NCBI RefSeq assembly: GCF_041514305.1
Contig: NZ_JBGMWH010000002.1
Coordinates: forward strand, 1 to 64,000
Origin: Salinarimonas chemoclinalis
Lineage (GTDB): Bacteria > Pseudomonadota > Alphaproteobacteria > Rhizobiales > Beijerinckiaceae
DNA length: 64,000 bases
Direction: 5' to 3'
Part shown: piece after piece, positions 25,719-32,773 of the stretch
Numbering within the stretch: position 1 is the first letter of the stretch
Layout of the letters: each line of letters starts with the position of its first letter
Made by a program: the position numbers and the translations under genes
Notes under the pieces: model-generated
The model's database searches: none
Told to the model about the DNA's origin: nothing
Seen by the model: the letters and a program-made list of their open reading frames with translations, nothing else

Positions 25719-25976
25719 TCAGAGCGCGACCCAGAGCCCCACCCCGGCCACGGCGCCGAGCGCGAGCCAGATCGCCGTCGTCGCGCTCCGGCCCCGCGGC
25801 ACGGGGGCGGCCTCCTCGGCGCTCCAGGCGAAGGCCTCGCCCGCGGATTGCGCGGCGCGCTTGAGATGGGAGGCGTGCGCGTCGAGCGCGACGGCCTTGG
25901 TCTCGATGCGGGGATCGGGTGCGCGCGGGGAACGCGCGGCGGCGCTCGTGCGGCGGCTCGACGGGATCGTCGTCAT
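25719..25976 (-). CDS. Small basic protein with C-terminal membrane anchor
   Basis: An 85-residue hypothetical protein. ATG at 25976 has a strong GGAGGAGG site just upstream. Residues 1-25 are Arg/Ser rich, a helix follows (KAVALDAHASHLKRAAQSAGEAFAW shortened here to about 27-52), and residues about 66-85 form one membrane helix (TTAIWLALGAVAGVGLWVAL). No family recognised. It lies between the peroxidase gene and mgtE with no operon partner. Confidence 0.6.
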   Translation of the reverse strand: MTTIPSSRRTSAAARSPRAPDPRIETKAVALDAHASHLKRAAQSAGEAFAWSAEEAAPVPRGRSATTAIWLALGAVAGVGLWVAL

Positions 25977-26200
25977 GACCTCCTCCACCCGACGGCGGCG
26001 GTGTCCCGCCCCGTGGCCTCGCGCGTCGCCCACCCGGCATCGATCTTGTTGCTTGCCGATGACGCTAGCACGACATCGTAAACGAGACGAGATCCGTCGC
26101 AGCGCGGATCGCGGGGGTCGGGACGGGTCCGCGGCGTTGCCAGCGGCGACGCGCGACCCTAGAACTCGGACGCATCCCCCGAATCGCTCAAGGAGTGCGC

Positions 26201-27637
26201 ATGGCAGAGGCCGACGACACGCTCGCGCCCGAGACGGCGCCGCTCGGCCCCTCCGAGCCCGCGCCGCCGCCCGTCTTCCGCGACGAGGAGCACGGCGGCG
26301 TCTCCCGCGGCTTTCTCGAGGCGGTGCGCGAGGCGCTGGAGGCGCAGGACGCGGAGCGCCTGCGCGCGCTCGTCGGCGACCTGCACGAATCCGATCTCGG
26401 CGACCTGATCGAGGCGCTCTACCAGGAGGAGCGCCTCGCCCTCATGGTCCTGTTCGGGCCGGACCTCGACTTCACGGCGCTCACCGAGGTCGACGAGACC
26501 ATCCGCGTCGCGCTGCTGCGCGAGCTGCCCACCACGCTCGTCGTCGAGGGCATGCGCGAGCTCGACATCGACGACGCCGTCTACATCCTCGAGGACCTCG
26601 GCGACGAGGAGAAGTTCGAGATCCTCCAGCAGCTGCCCGTGATGGAGCGGGCGGCGCTGCAGCGCTCGCTCGACCTGCCCGAGAACGCGGCCGGCCGGCG
26701 CATGCAGACGCAGTTCATCGCCGTGCCCCCGTTCTGGACGGTGGGGCAGACGATCGACTTCATGCGTGAGAGCCAGGACCTGCCGGAGACGTTCTACGAG
26801 ATCTACGTCGTCGACCCCACGGTGCGGCTCAAGGGCTCGGTCTCGCTCGACCGCATCCTGCGCACGCAGCGCCCCAAGCGCATCGCCGAGATCATGAACC
26901 CGGCCGAGCACGCGATCCTCGCCACGGACACGCAGGAGGAGGCGGCGCGCGTCTTCCAGCGCTACAACCTCGTCGCCGCCGCCGTGGTGGACGCAGCCGG
27001 CCGCATGGTCGGCGTCATCACCGTCGACGACATCGTAGACGTGCTGGAGGAGGAGGCGGACGCCGACATCAAGGCGCTGGGCGGCGTCAAGGCGGATGAG
27101 GAGCTCTCGGATTCGGTGTGGTACATCACCCGCTCGCGCTTCACCTGGCTGTTCGTCAACCTGCTCACCGCGATCCTCGCCTCGGTCGTCATCGGCGTGT
27201 TCGCGGACGCGTTGGAGCAGATGGTGGCGCTCGCCGTGCTGATGCCGATCGTCGCCTCCATGGGAGGCAACGCCGGGACGCAGACCATGACGGTCGCCGT
27301 GCGTGCGCTCGGGACGCGTCAGCTCAGCCGCGCCAACGCCATGCGCATCGTGCGCCGCGAGATGGTCGTGGGCCTCCTCAACGGCACCGCCTTCGCGGTG
27401 GTGATGGGGATCATCGCGGCGGTCTGGTTCGACCTGCCGAGCCTGGGGCCCGTGATCGGCCTCGCGCTCGTGATCACGCTCGTCTCCGCGGCGTTCGGCG
27501 GAATCGTCATCCCGCTCCTGCTCGACCGCTTCAAGATCGACCCGGCGGTCTCGTCGGGTCCGTTCGTGACGACGGTCACCGACGTGGTCGGCTTCTTCGC
27601 CTTCCTGGGGATCGCGAGCGTCTGGTTCGGGATCTGA
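26201..27637 (+). CDS. mgtE: Magnesium transporter MgtE
   Basis: A 478-residue Mg2+ channel. An N-terminal superhelical domain (about 30-150, with ALYQEERLALMVLF), two CBS domains (about 155-275, ending VDDIVDVLEEE) and five membrane helices (about 300-478) are seen. The pore segment includes LMPIVASMGGNAGTQTMTV and the C-terminal helix VTDVVGFFAFLGIASVWF. ATG at 26201 has AGGAG five bases upstream. No magnesium riboswitch could be recognised in the 220 bases before it. Confidence 0.95.
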   Translation: MAEADDTLAPETAPLGPSEPAPPPVFRDEEHGGVSRGFLEAVREALEAQDAERLRALVGDLHESDLGDLIEALYQEERLALMVLFGPDLDFTALTEVDETIRVALLRELPTTLVVEGMRELDIDDAVYILEDLGDEEKFEILQQLPVMERAALQRSLDLPENAAGRRMQTQFIAVPPFWTVGQTIDFMRESQDLPETFYEIYVVDPTVRLKGSVSLDRILRTQRPKRIAEIMNPAEHAILATDTQEEAARVFQRYNLVAAAVVDAAGRMVGVITVDDIVDVLEEEADADIKALGGVKADEELSDSVWYITRSRFTWLFVNLLTAILASVVIGVFADALEQMVALAVLMPIVASMGGNAGTQTMTVAVRALGTRQLSRANAMRIVRREMVVGLLNGTAFAVVMGIIAAVWFDLPSLGPVIGLALVITLVSAAFGGIVIPLLLDRFKIDPAVSSGPFVTTVTDVVGFFAFLGIASVWFGI

Positions 27638-27764
27638 GGCGTTCGCTCGCCGGGAAGCGTCGTCGCAGGCTCGCTTTTCCGCGCCGTGGCGCTATCGTCT
27701 TAACCGGATCGTAGGGATCGCCGAACGAATCCTCGGCGCCGTGCGTCCCCGTCCGGAAGTTCCC

Positions 27765-28592
27765 ATGCCCTTCGCGTCAGCCCGCGCCTTCGCCCGCCTC
27801 GCCGCGCTCGCCCTCGGCCTCGCCGTCGCGAGCTGCTCGATCGCGCCGGACTTCTATCCGGCCAAGGGCGACAACGATCCCCATCCCGGGGTGCGGCGCG
27901 TCCACGCGCTGCCGGTGCACGGCATCGACGTCTCGCGCTGGCAGGGCAACGTCGACTGGCACCGCGTACGCCAGGCCGGGACCCGGTTCGCCTTCATCAA
28001 GGCGACGGAGGGCGGCGACCACCTCGACCCGAAGTTCCGCGAGAACTGGGAGGGCGCCCGCCGCGCCGGCGTCCCGCGCGGCGCCTACCACTTCATCTTC
28101 TGGTGCCGCCCCGCCCACGAGCAGGCGCAATGGTTCATCGACAACGTGCCCAACGAGCCGGACATGCTGCCCCCCGTGCTCGACATGGAGTGGAACAACC
28201 ATTCCCGGCTGTGCACCCGCCGGGTGCCGCGCGAGGAGGCGCTGGAGAAGACGCGCATCATCCTCGCCATGCTCCACCGGCACTACGGCCGCCTGCCGAT
28301 CATCTACACCGACATCAACTTCCACCGCGACGTGCTCCAGGGCGAGCATTTCGACGCCACCTTCTGGCTGCGCTCGGTGGCCGCCGAGCCGCACGAGCGC
28401 TACCGCGACCGTCGCTGGACCTTCTGGCAATGGACGCAGACCGGCACGGTGCCGGGCGTGCGCGGCGAGGTGGACCGCAACGCCTTCTACGGCAGCGAGC
28501 GGGAGTGGCAGCAGTTCCTCGCCAGCGACTGCGACCCGCGCGACCGGCCGCGCTACGAGGCGCTGGGCTATTGCCGCGACAAGGGGGTTTGA
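27765..28592 (+). CDS. GH25 lysozyme-like lipoprotein
   Basis: A 275-residue peptidoglycan muramidase of glycoside hydrolase family 25. A lipoprotein signal with lipobox VASC (Cys24) is visible. The GH25 catalytic surface is marked by HGIDVSRWQGNVDW (about 53-66), AFIKATEGGDHLD and the acidic motif PPVLDMEWNN, where the Asp/Glu pair is expected to be catalytic. The end of the barrel shows RWTFWQWTQTGTVPGV. It probably acts on the cell wall from the periplasm. No phage genes surround it, so a housekeeping cell-wall role is more likely than a prophage endolysin. Confidence 0.92.
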   Translation: MPFASARAFARLAALALGLAVASCSIAPDFYPAKGDNDPHPGVRRVHALPVHGIDVSRWQGNVDWHRVRQAGTRFAFIKATEGGDHLDPKFRENWEGARRAGVPRGAYHFIFWCRPAHEQAQWFIDNVPNEPDMLPPVLDMEWNNHSRLCTRRVPREEALEKTRIILAMLHRHYGRLPIIYTDINFHRDVLQGEHFDATFWLRSVAAEPHERYRDRRWTFWQWTQTGTVPGVRGEVDRNAFYGSEREWQQFLASDCDPRDRPRYEALGYCRDKGV

Positions 28593-28613
28593 CGGGGCGG
28601 GCGACGGGGGGCG

Positions 28614-29087
28614 TCAGATCCAGCGCCGCACCCGCGCCGCGTAGGCCTGCCACTGCGCTCCGAAGCGCCGCGCGAGGTGCGCCTCCTCGCGCTCGATGGC
28701 GAGCTTCTGGACCGAGAAGGCCGCCACGACGGCGAAGCCGACGAGCCAGAGGTTGTCGAAGACGAGGCCGAGCCCCGCCACGAGCATCGAGTTGCCGAGG
28801 TAGATCGGGTTGCGCGAGAACCGGAAGGGTCCCGACGTCACGAGCGCCTTCGCACCGCGGTGCGGCAGGATGGTGGTGCGCGCCCGCGAGAAGGTCGACG
28901 CCGTCCACAGGTCGAGCCCGAGCCCGCCGAGGATCATGGCGACGCCGAGCACGCCGAGCGCCATCCCCCCGCCGTGGCTGGTGGGGGCGAGGTTCCGCTC
29001 GATCGTGAACCCGGCGACGATCGCGGCGAGATAGACGATCGGTGGCCAGGGCCAGCGGTTGGGGGCGTCGTTCTCGGCCGGGCTCAT
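28614..29087 (-). CDS. Isoprenylcysteine carboxyl methyltransferase-family membrane protein
   Basis: A 157-residue protein with about four membrane helices and the conserved C-terminal methyltransferase segments LVTSGPFRFSRNPIYLGN (about 83-100) and IEREEAHLARRFGAQW (about 131-146). These are the SAM-binding features of the ICMT/PEMT superfamily. The bacterial substrates of this group are mostly unknown. GGAG upstream supports the start. It is divergent from the isovaleryl-CoA dehydrogenase gene. Confidence 0.85.
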   Translation of the reverse strand: MSPAENDAPNRWPWPPIVYLAAIVAGFTIERNLAPTSHGGGMALGVLGVAMILGGLGLDLWTASTFSRARTTILPHRGAKALVTSGPFRFSRNPIYLGNSMLVAGLGLVFDNLWLVGFAVVAAFSVQKLAIEREEAHLARRFGAQWQAYAARVRRWI

Positions 29088-29185
29088 CGCGCGTCTCCTG
29101 GCGCCGGCGCGACCACCGGACCGGTGACACGCCACGCCCGCCTGATATAACCCGCTCGAGAGCAATCGCGCGAGGAGCGCCCCCG

Positions 29186-30358
29186 ATGATCCCCAACGCC
29201 GCACCCGCTTTCGACTTCGACCTCGGCGAGACCGCCGACGCCATCCGCGAGAGCGTCGCCGCCTTCGCGCAGGAGACGATCGCCCCGCGCGCCGCCGAGA
29301 TCGACCGCACCAACCAGTTCCCCCGCGATCTGTGGGTGCCCATGGGCGAGATGGGCCTGCACGGCATCACCATCGCGGAGGAGGACGGCGGCACAGGGCT
29401 CGGCTATCTCGAGCACGTCGTGGCGATGGAGGAGATCTCCCGCGCGTCCGCCTCGGTGGGGCTGTCCTACGGCGCCCACTCGAACCTGTGCATCAACCAG
29501 ATCGGGCGCAACGGCACCAAGTCGCAGAAGGAGAAGTACCTCCCCAAGCTGATGTCCGGCGAGCACGTCGGCGCGCTCGCGATGTCGGAGCCCGGGGCGG
29601 GCTCGGACGTCGTCTCGATGCGCACCCGCGCGGACCGCAAGGGCGACCGCTTCGTGCTCAACGGCACCAAGATGTGGATCACCAACGGGCCGATCGCGGA
29701 GACGCTCGTCGTCTACGCCAAGACCGACCCGGACGCCGGCCCGAAGGGCATCACCGCCTTCCTGATCGAGAAGGGGATGACGGGCTTCTCGACGCACCAG
29801 AAGCTCGACAAGCTGGGCATGCGCGGCTCGGACACCTGCGAGCTCGTCTTCGAGGATTGCGAGGTGCCCGAGGAGAACGTGCTCGGCGAGGTCGGCCGGG
29901 GCGTGCGGGTGCTGATGTCGGGGCTCGATTACGAGCGCGCCGTGCTGGCGGCGGGCCCGCTCGGCATCATGCAGGCGGCGATGGACATCGTCATGCCCTA
30001 CGTCCACGAGCGCAAGCAGTTCGGCCAGCCGATCGGCACGTTCCAGCTCGTCCAGGGCAAGGTCGCCGACATGTACGTGCGCATGAACGCGGCGAAGGCC
30101 TACGTCTACGCGGTCGCCAAGGCCTGCGACCGCGGCCGCACCACCCGCGAGGACGCCGCCGGCGCCATCCTCTACGCGGCCGAACTCGCCACCCAGATCG
30201 CGCTCGACGCGATCCAGCTGCTCGGCGGCAACGGCTACATCAACGAGTACCCCACCGGCCGCCTCCTGCGCGACGCCAAGCTCTACGAGATCGGCGCCGG
30301 CACGAGCGAGATCCGCCGGATGCTGATCGGGCGGGAGCTGTTCGAGAAGACCGCGTGA
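29186..30358 (+). CDS. ivd: Isovaleryl-CoA dehydrogenase
   Basis: A 390-residue acyl-CoA dehydrogenase of leucine degradation (isovaleryl-CoA to 3-methylcrotonyl-CoA, FAD, electrons to ETF). SYGAHSNLCINQI and AMSEPGAGSDVVSM are strong matches to the isovaleryl-specific branch, and the C-terminal catalytic region shows QLLGGNGYINEYPTGRLLRD with the Glu expected in this context. Start ATG is preceded by GAGGAG. The usual partners (methylcrotonyl-CoA carboxylase) are not adjacent, so the assignment rests on sequence features. A strong hairpin follows the stop. Confidence 0.9.
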   Translation: MIPNAAPAFDFDLGETADAIRESVAAFAQETIAPRAAEIDRTNQFPRDLWVPMGEMGLHGITIAEEDGGTGLGYLEHVVAMEEISRASASVGLSYGAHSNLCINQIGRNGTKSQKEKYLPKLMSGEHVGALAMSEPGAGSDVVSMRTRADRKGDRFVLNGTKMWITNGPIAETLVVYAKTDPDAGPKGITAFLIEKGMTGFSTHQKLDKLGMRGSDTCELVFEDCEVPEENVLGEVGRGVRVLMSGLDYERAVLAAGPLGIMQAAMDIVMPYVHERKQFGQPIGTFQLVQGKVADMYVRMNAAKAYVYAVAKACDRGRTTREDAAGAILYAAELATQIALDAIQLLGGNGYINEYPTGRLLRDAKLYEIGAGTSEIRRMLIGRELFEKTA

Positions 30359-30370
30359 GGGGGAAGACAC

Positions 30371-30394
30371 GCGGCGGGAGGAAACTCCCGCCGC
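30371..30394 (+). terminator. Strong GAAA-tetraloop hairpin between ivd and the toxin gene
   Basis: GCGGCGGGAG at 30371-30380 pairs perfectly with CTCCCGCCGC at 30385-30394 around a GAAA loop, 13 bases after the ivd stop. It lies between convergent genes, so it can end transcripts from both sides. There is no T-run. Confidence 0.6.
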
Positions 30395-30420
30395 CGGCGT
30401 CGTCACGTTCGCCAGGACCT

Positions 30421-30816
30421 TCAGTCTTTCAGCGGGACGACGTAGTGCTCGATTCGCGCGACGAACTCCATTTCGGTCATCCGCCCGAGCACGAGCGAGA
30501 CGACCTCGTCGCCCCAGATCGCGCGGTCGGGAATGTCCACTGCATAGCCGTTCAGCTCGAGGAACATGTTGAGTGCAGTGAAGGCGGTTCGCTTGTTGCC
30601 CTGTGCGAACGGATGATTCGGCGCGATCGCGAGGAGAAGGCACACGCCGAGGACGAGCACGTCCTCCTCGCCCTCGTAAAGGCGCCTGTTCCGCGGAGCG
30701 TCGAGCCCGCTTTCCAGCATGTCCGGTCTCGCCAGCGCGAACAATTCACCCGTCTCCGCCACCTCGGCTTCGTTGATCGCCACGACGTCTGCGACGTTCA
30801 GCCAGTTCGGCTCCAT
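30421..30816 (-). CDS. doc: Doc-like (Fic fold) toxin of a type II toxin-antitoxin pair
   Basis: A 131-residue death-on-curing family protein. The Fic motif HPFAQGNKRTA spans 68-78. In Doc from phage P1 this motif transfers phosphate to EF-Tu; the position that is usually Asp/Asn/Glu before GNKR is Gln here. The N-terminal segment and the LYEGEEDVLVLGVCLL helix match the Doc branch. Its start overlaps the end of an upstream small gene by 19 bases, the usual toxin-antitoxin arrangement. Confidence 0.85.
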   Translation of the reverse strand: MEPNWLNVADVVAINEAEVAETGELFALARPDMLESGLDAPRNRRLYEGEEDVLVLGVCLLLAIAPNHPFAQGNKRTAFTALNMFLELNGYAVDIPDRAIWGDEVVSLVLGRMTEMEFVARIEHYVVPLKD

Positions 30817-31004
30817 GGTTCGCCCGGTGACTCCGCCAAGCGAGCCCTGATGTTCGGGAACTTGGCCATGACCTTGTCGCGCAGGGCGTCCCGGTCTACG
30901 CCCACGGCCGGTCTCGCCGGCCGCTTCGGAGCGCCGGGTGCAGAGCCGACGGCCGCCCCTTCGCCGCCGCCGGAGTGGCCCGGCGTCGTGACGCTCGTCG
31001 ACAT
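30798..31004 (-). CDS. Putative antitoxin partner of the Doc-like toxin
   Basis: A 68-residue protein directly upstream of and overlapping the Doc-like gene. The first about 40 residues are Gly/Ala/Pro/Ser rich and probably disordered; the last about 28 (DALRDKVMAKFPNIRARLAE) form a charged amphipathic helix. There is no Phd/YefM DNA-binding domain. The start ATG at 31004 is the best-placed; a longer frame exists upstream. The role is inferred only from position and size. Confidence 0.5.
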   Translation of the reverse strand: MSTSVTTPGHSGGGEGAAVGSAPGAPKRPARPAVGVDRDALRDKVMAKFPNIRARLAESPGEPWSRTG

Positions 31005-31113
31005 CTCGTCCCGCTTACGCTCGGCCACGCACGGACCTCCAGTTTTCACCGTTGCACAATAGCGCACCAACGCCGACGCCGTCCACCGGTTCTGCGCACT
31101 GCGGAACACGCCG

Positions 31114-31147
31114 TTGACATCTAGGATGAGAGAAATATTCTCTCATC
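31114..31147 (+). promoter_or_regulatory. Promoter with embedded 23-bp operator abutting the XRE start codon
   Basis: TTGACA at 31114-31119 and TATTCT at 31136-31141 are spaced by 16 bases. GATGAGAGAA (31125-31134), ATA, TTCTCTCATC (31138-31147) is a perfect 10-bp inverted repeat covering the -10 element and ending at the base before the ATG at 31148. Transcription would begin at about the A of the start codon, so the mRNA is probably leaderless and the gene autorepressed. Confidence 0.7.
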
Positions 31148-31741
31148 ATGGAAATCGCCGCCACACTCCCCGACCGCATCCGCGCCGCCCGGCGCGCGCG
31201 CAACATGACGCTCGAGGCGCTCGCGGAGGCCTCCGGCGTGTCCCGCGCGGCCTTGTCCAAGATCGAGCGCGGCGAGGCGAGCCCGACCGCGGCGCTGCTC
31301 GCACGGATCGCCGCGGGGCTCGGCACCAGCGTCGCGTCGCTGTTCTCGGATGGTGGAGAGAACGGGGAGGCCGGCGGCGCGCCGCTCTCCCGAGCGGGGG
31401 ACCAGCCCGCCTGGACGGACCCCCAGAGCGGCTACGTCCGCCGCAACGTCTCGCCGCCGTCCGCCCGCGGCGCGGCAGAGATCGTCGACGTGACCTTTCC
31501 GCCCGGCGGGCGCGTCGTCCTCGACAACGCGCTCGGCTTCCACGGCCTCGCCCAGCAGGTCTGGCTGATCGAGGGCCGGCTCGATCTGACGGTCGGCGAG
31601 GAGACCACGCGGCTCGAGGCCGGCGACTGCCTGTTCATGCGCCTCGACGCGCCCATCGCCTTCCTCAATCCCGGTGAGACGCCCGCCCGCTACGCGGTCG
31701 TGCTCTCGCGCCTGCCCGCCCGAGGGACGCCTGCGCCATGA
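31148..31741 (+). CDS. XRE-family regulator with C-terminal cupin domain
   Basis: A 197-residue transcription factor. The helix-turn-helix spans about 10-65 (RNMTLEALAEASGVSRAALS, then KIERGEASPTAALLARIA). A cupin domain occupies about 115-195 (VWLIEGRLDLTVGEETTRLE and DCLFMRLDAPIAFLNPGE), a ligand-sensing module. It is followed with overlapping ATGA by a GNAT acetyltransferase, a pairing often seen with this family. The perfect dyad immediately before the start suggests autoregulation. Confidence 0.93.
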   Translation: MEIAATLPDRIRAARRARNMTLEALAEASGVSRAALSKIERGEASPTAALLARIAAGLGTSVASLFSDGGENGEAGGAPLSRAGDQPAWTDPQSGYVRRNVSPPSARGAAEIVDVTFPPGGRVVLDNALGFHGLAQQVWLIEGRLDLTVGEETTRLEAGDCLFMRLDAPIAFLNPGETPARYAVVLSRLPARGTPAP

Positions 31742-32271
31742 CCGCGTTCACCATCCGCCGCCTCGACGCCGCGGCGGCCCGTGCCGCCTGCGACGCGCTC
31801 GCCGACATCCACCGCGCCTGCGTCGCGGACGGCGCCTCGGTCTCCCTGATGGCGGACACGCCCCGCGAGGAGGCGCTCGCGTTCTGGCAGGGCGTCGCGG
31901 AGAGCGTCGCCGCGGGCGGCACCATCCTGCTCGTCGCCGAGGACGGAGACGGGCGGGCGCGCGGCACGGTGCAGGTCTCCTTCGCCGACAAGCCGAACCA
32001 GCCCCATCGCGGCGACCTCGCCAAGATGCTCGTCCACCCGGACGCGCAGGGCAGGGGCCTCGGCGCCGCCCTCCTCGCCGCCGCCGAGCGCGAGGCGCTG
32101 GCGGCGGGGCGCTGGCTGCTGGTGCTGGACACGACCCCGGGCACCCCCGCCGAGCGCCTCTACACGCGCGGCGGATGGGAGCCGGTGGGGGTGATCCCCG
32201 ATTTCGCCCTGTGGCCGCAGGGCGGGCTCGGAGCGACGAAGCTGTTCTACAAGGATCTGCGGGGTCGGTGA
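31738..32271 (+). CDS. GNAT-family N-acetyltransferase
   Basis: A 177-residue acetyltransferase. The acetyl-CoA binding motif VHPDAQGRGLGAALL is at about 98-112, followed by LLVLDTTPGTPAERLYTRGGW, the usual end of the fold. It shares the promoter of the XRE-cupin regulator, which suggests that the regulator controls it and that both respond to the same small molecule. Substrate unknown; the family includes antibiotic and small-molecule acetyltransferases. Confidence 0.9.
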   Translation: MTAFTIRRLDAAAARAACDALADIHRACVADGASVSLMADTPREEALAFWQGVAESVAAGGTILLVAEDGDGRARGTVQVSFADKPNQPHRGDLAKMLVHPDAQGRGLGAALLAAAEREALAAGRWLLVLDTTPGTPAERLYTRGGWEPVGVIPDFALWPQGGLGATKLFYKDLRGR

Positions 32272-32392
32272 CGGGATCGAGCGGATTCGCGGCGCGCATG
32301 CGGCGCGCGCCCTCGTCCACCCCTGCGGGGAGGAGCCGGTCGGCGGCCTTCATTCGCCGTTCGTGATCCGCGTCACCAGCGAGAGCCGCGTC

Positions 32393-32773
32393 TCACGCCC
32401 CCGCGACCCAGCCGAAGCCCCACCAGGCGAGCGCGGTGAGCGCCACGAGCCACATCACGGCGCCGGCGAGGGGGCGCGCGCGGCCCCGCGGCAGGGGCGG
32501 GCCGCCGGCCTCGACGCGGGCGCGGTGATCGGCGAGCTGCTCGGGCGGGATCAGCCGGGCGATGGCCGCGAGACCGCCCGCGACCACGAGGAGGTCGTCG
32601 GCGAGCCCCGTGAGCGCCCGCCAGTCGGGCACGAGGTCGAACGGGCTCACGACGTAGAGCACGATCAGCACCGCGAGCAGCTTCGCCGCGCGCGGCGCGT
32701 GCGGATCGCGTACGGCCCGCACCAGCGTCGCGACGTCGGCGCGGATCCGGCGGGCGCCGTCGCGCAGGCTCAC
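32393..32773 (-). CDS. YkvA-family (DUF1232) membrane protein
   Basis: A 126-residue protein with the DUF1232 signature YVVSPFDLVPDW (about 40-51) and ADDLLVVAGGLAAIARLIP. One or two membrane helices plus a C-terminal helix (AVMWLVALTALAWWGFGWV) are present. Function unknown. Its start overlaps the topA stop by four bases, so it is cotranscribed with topA. Confidence 0.88.
   Translation of the reverse strand: MSLRDGARRIRADVATLVRAVRDPHAPRAAKLLAVLIVLYVVSPFDLVPDWRALTGLADDLLVVAGGLAAIARLIPPEQLADHRARVEAGGPPLPRGRARPLAGAVMWLVALTALAWWGFGWVAGA

Noticed and set aside
25977..26200. Magnesium riboswitch before mgtE
   Set aside because: No M-box-like or other conserved leader fold could be recognised by eye; only a small GATCCG/CGGATC pair is present.
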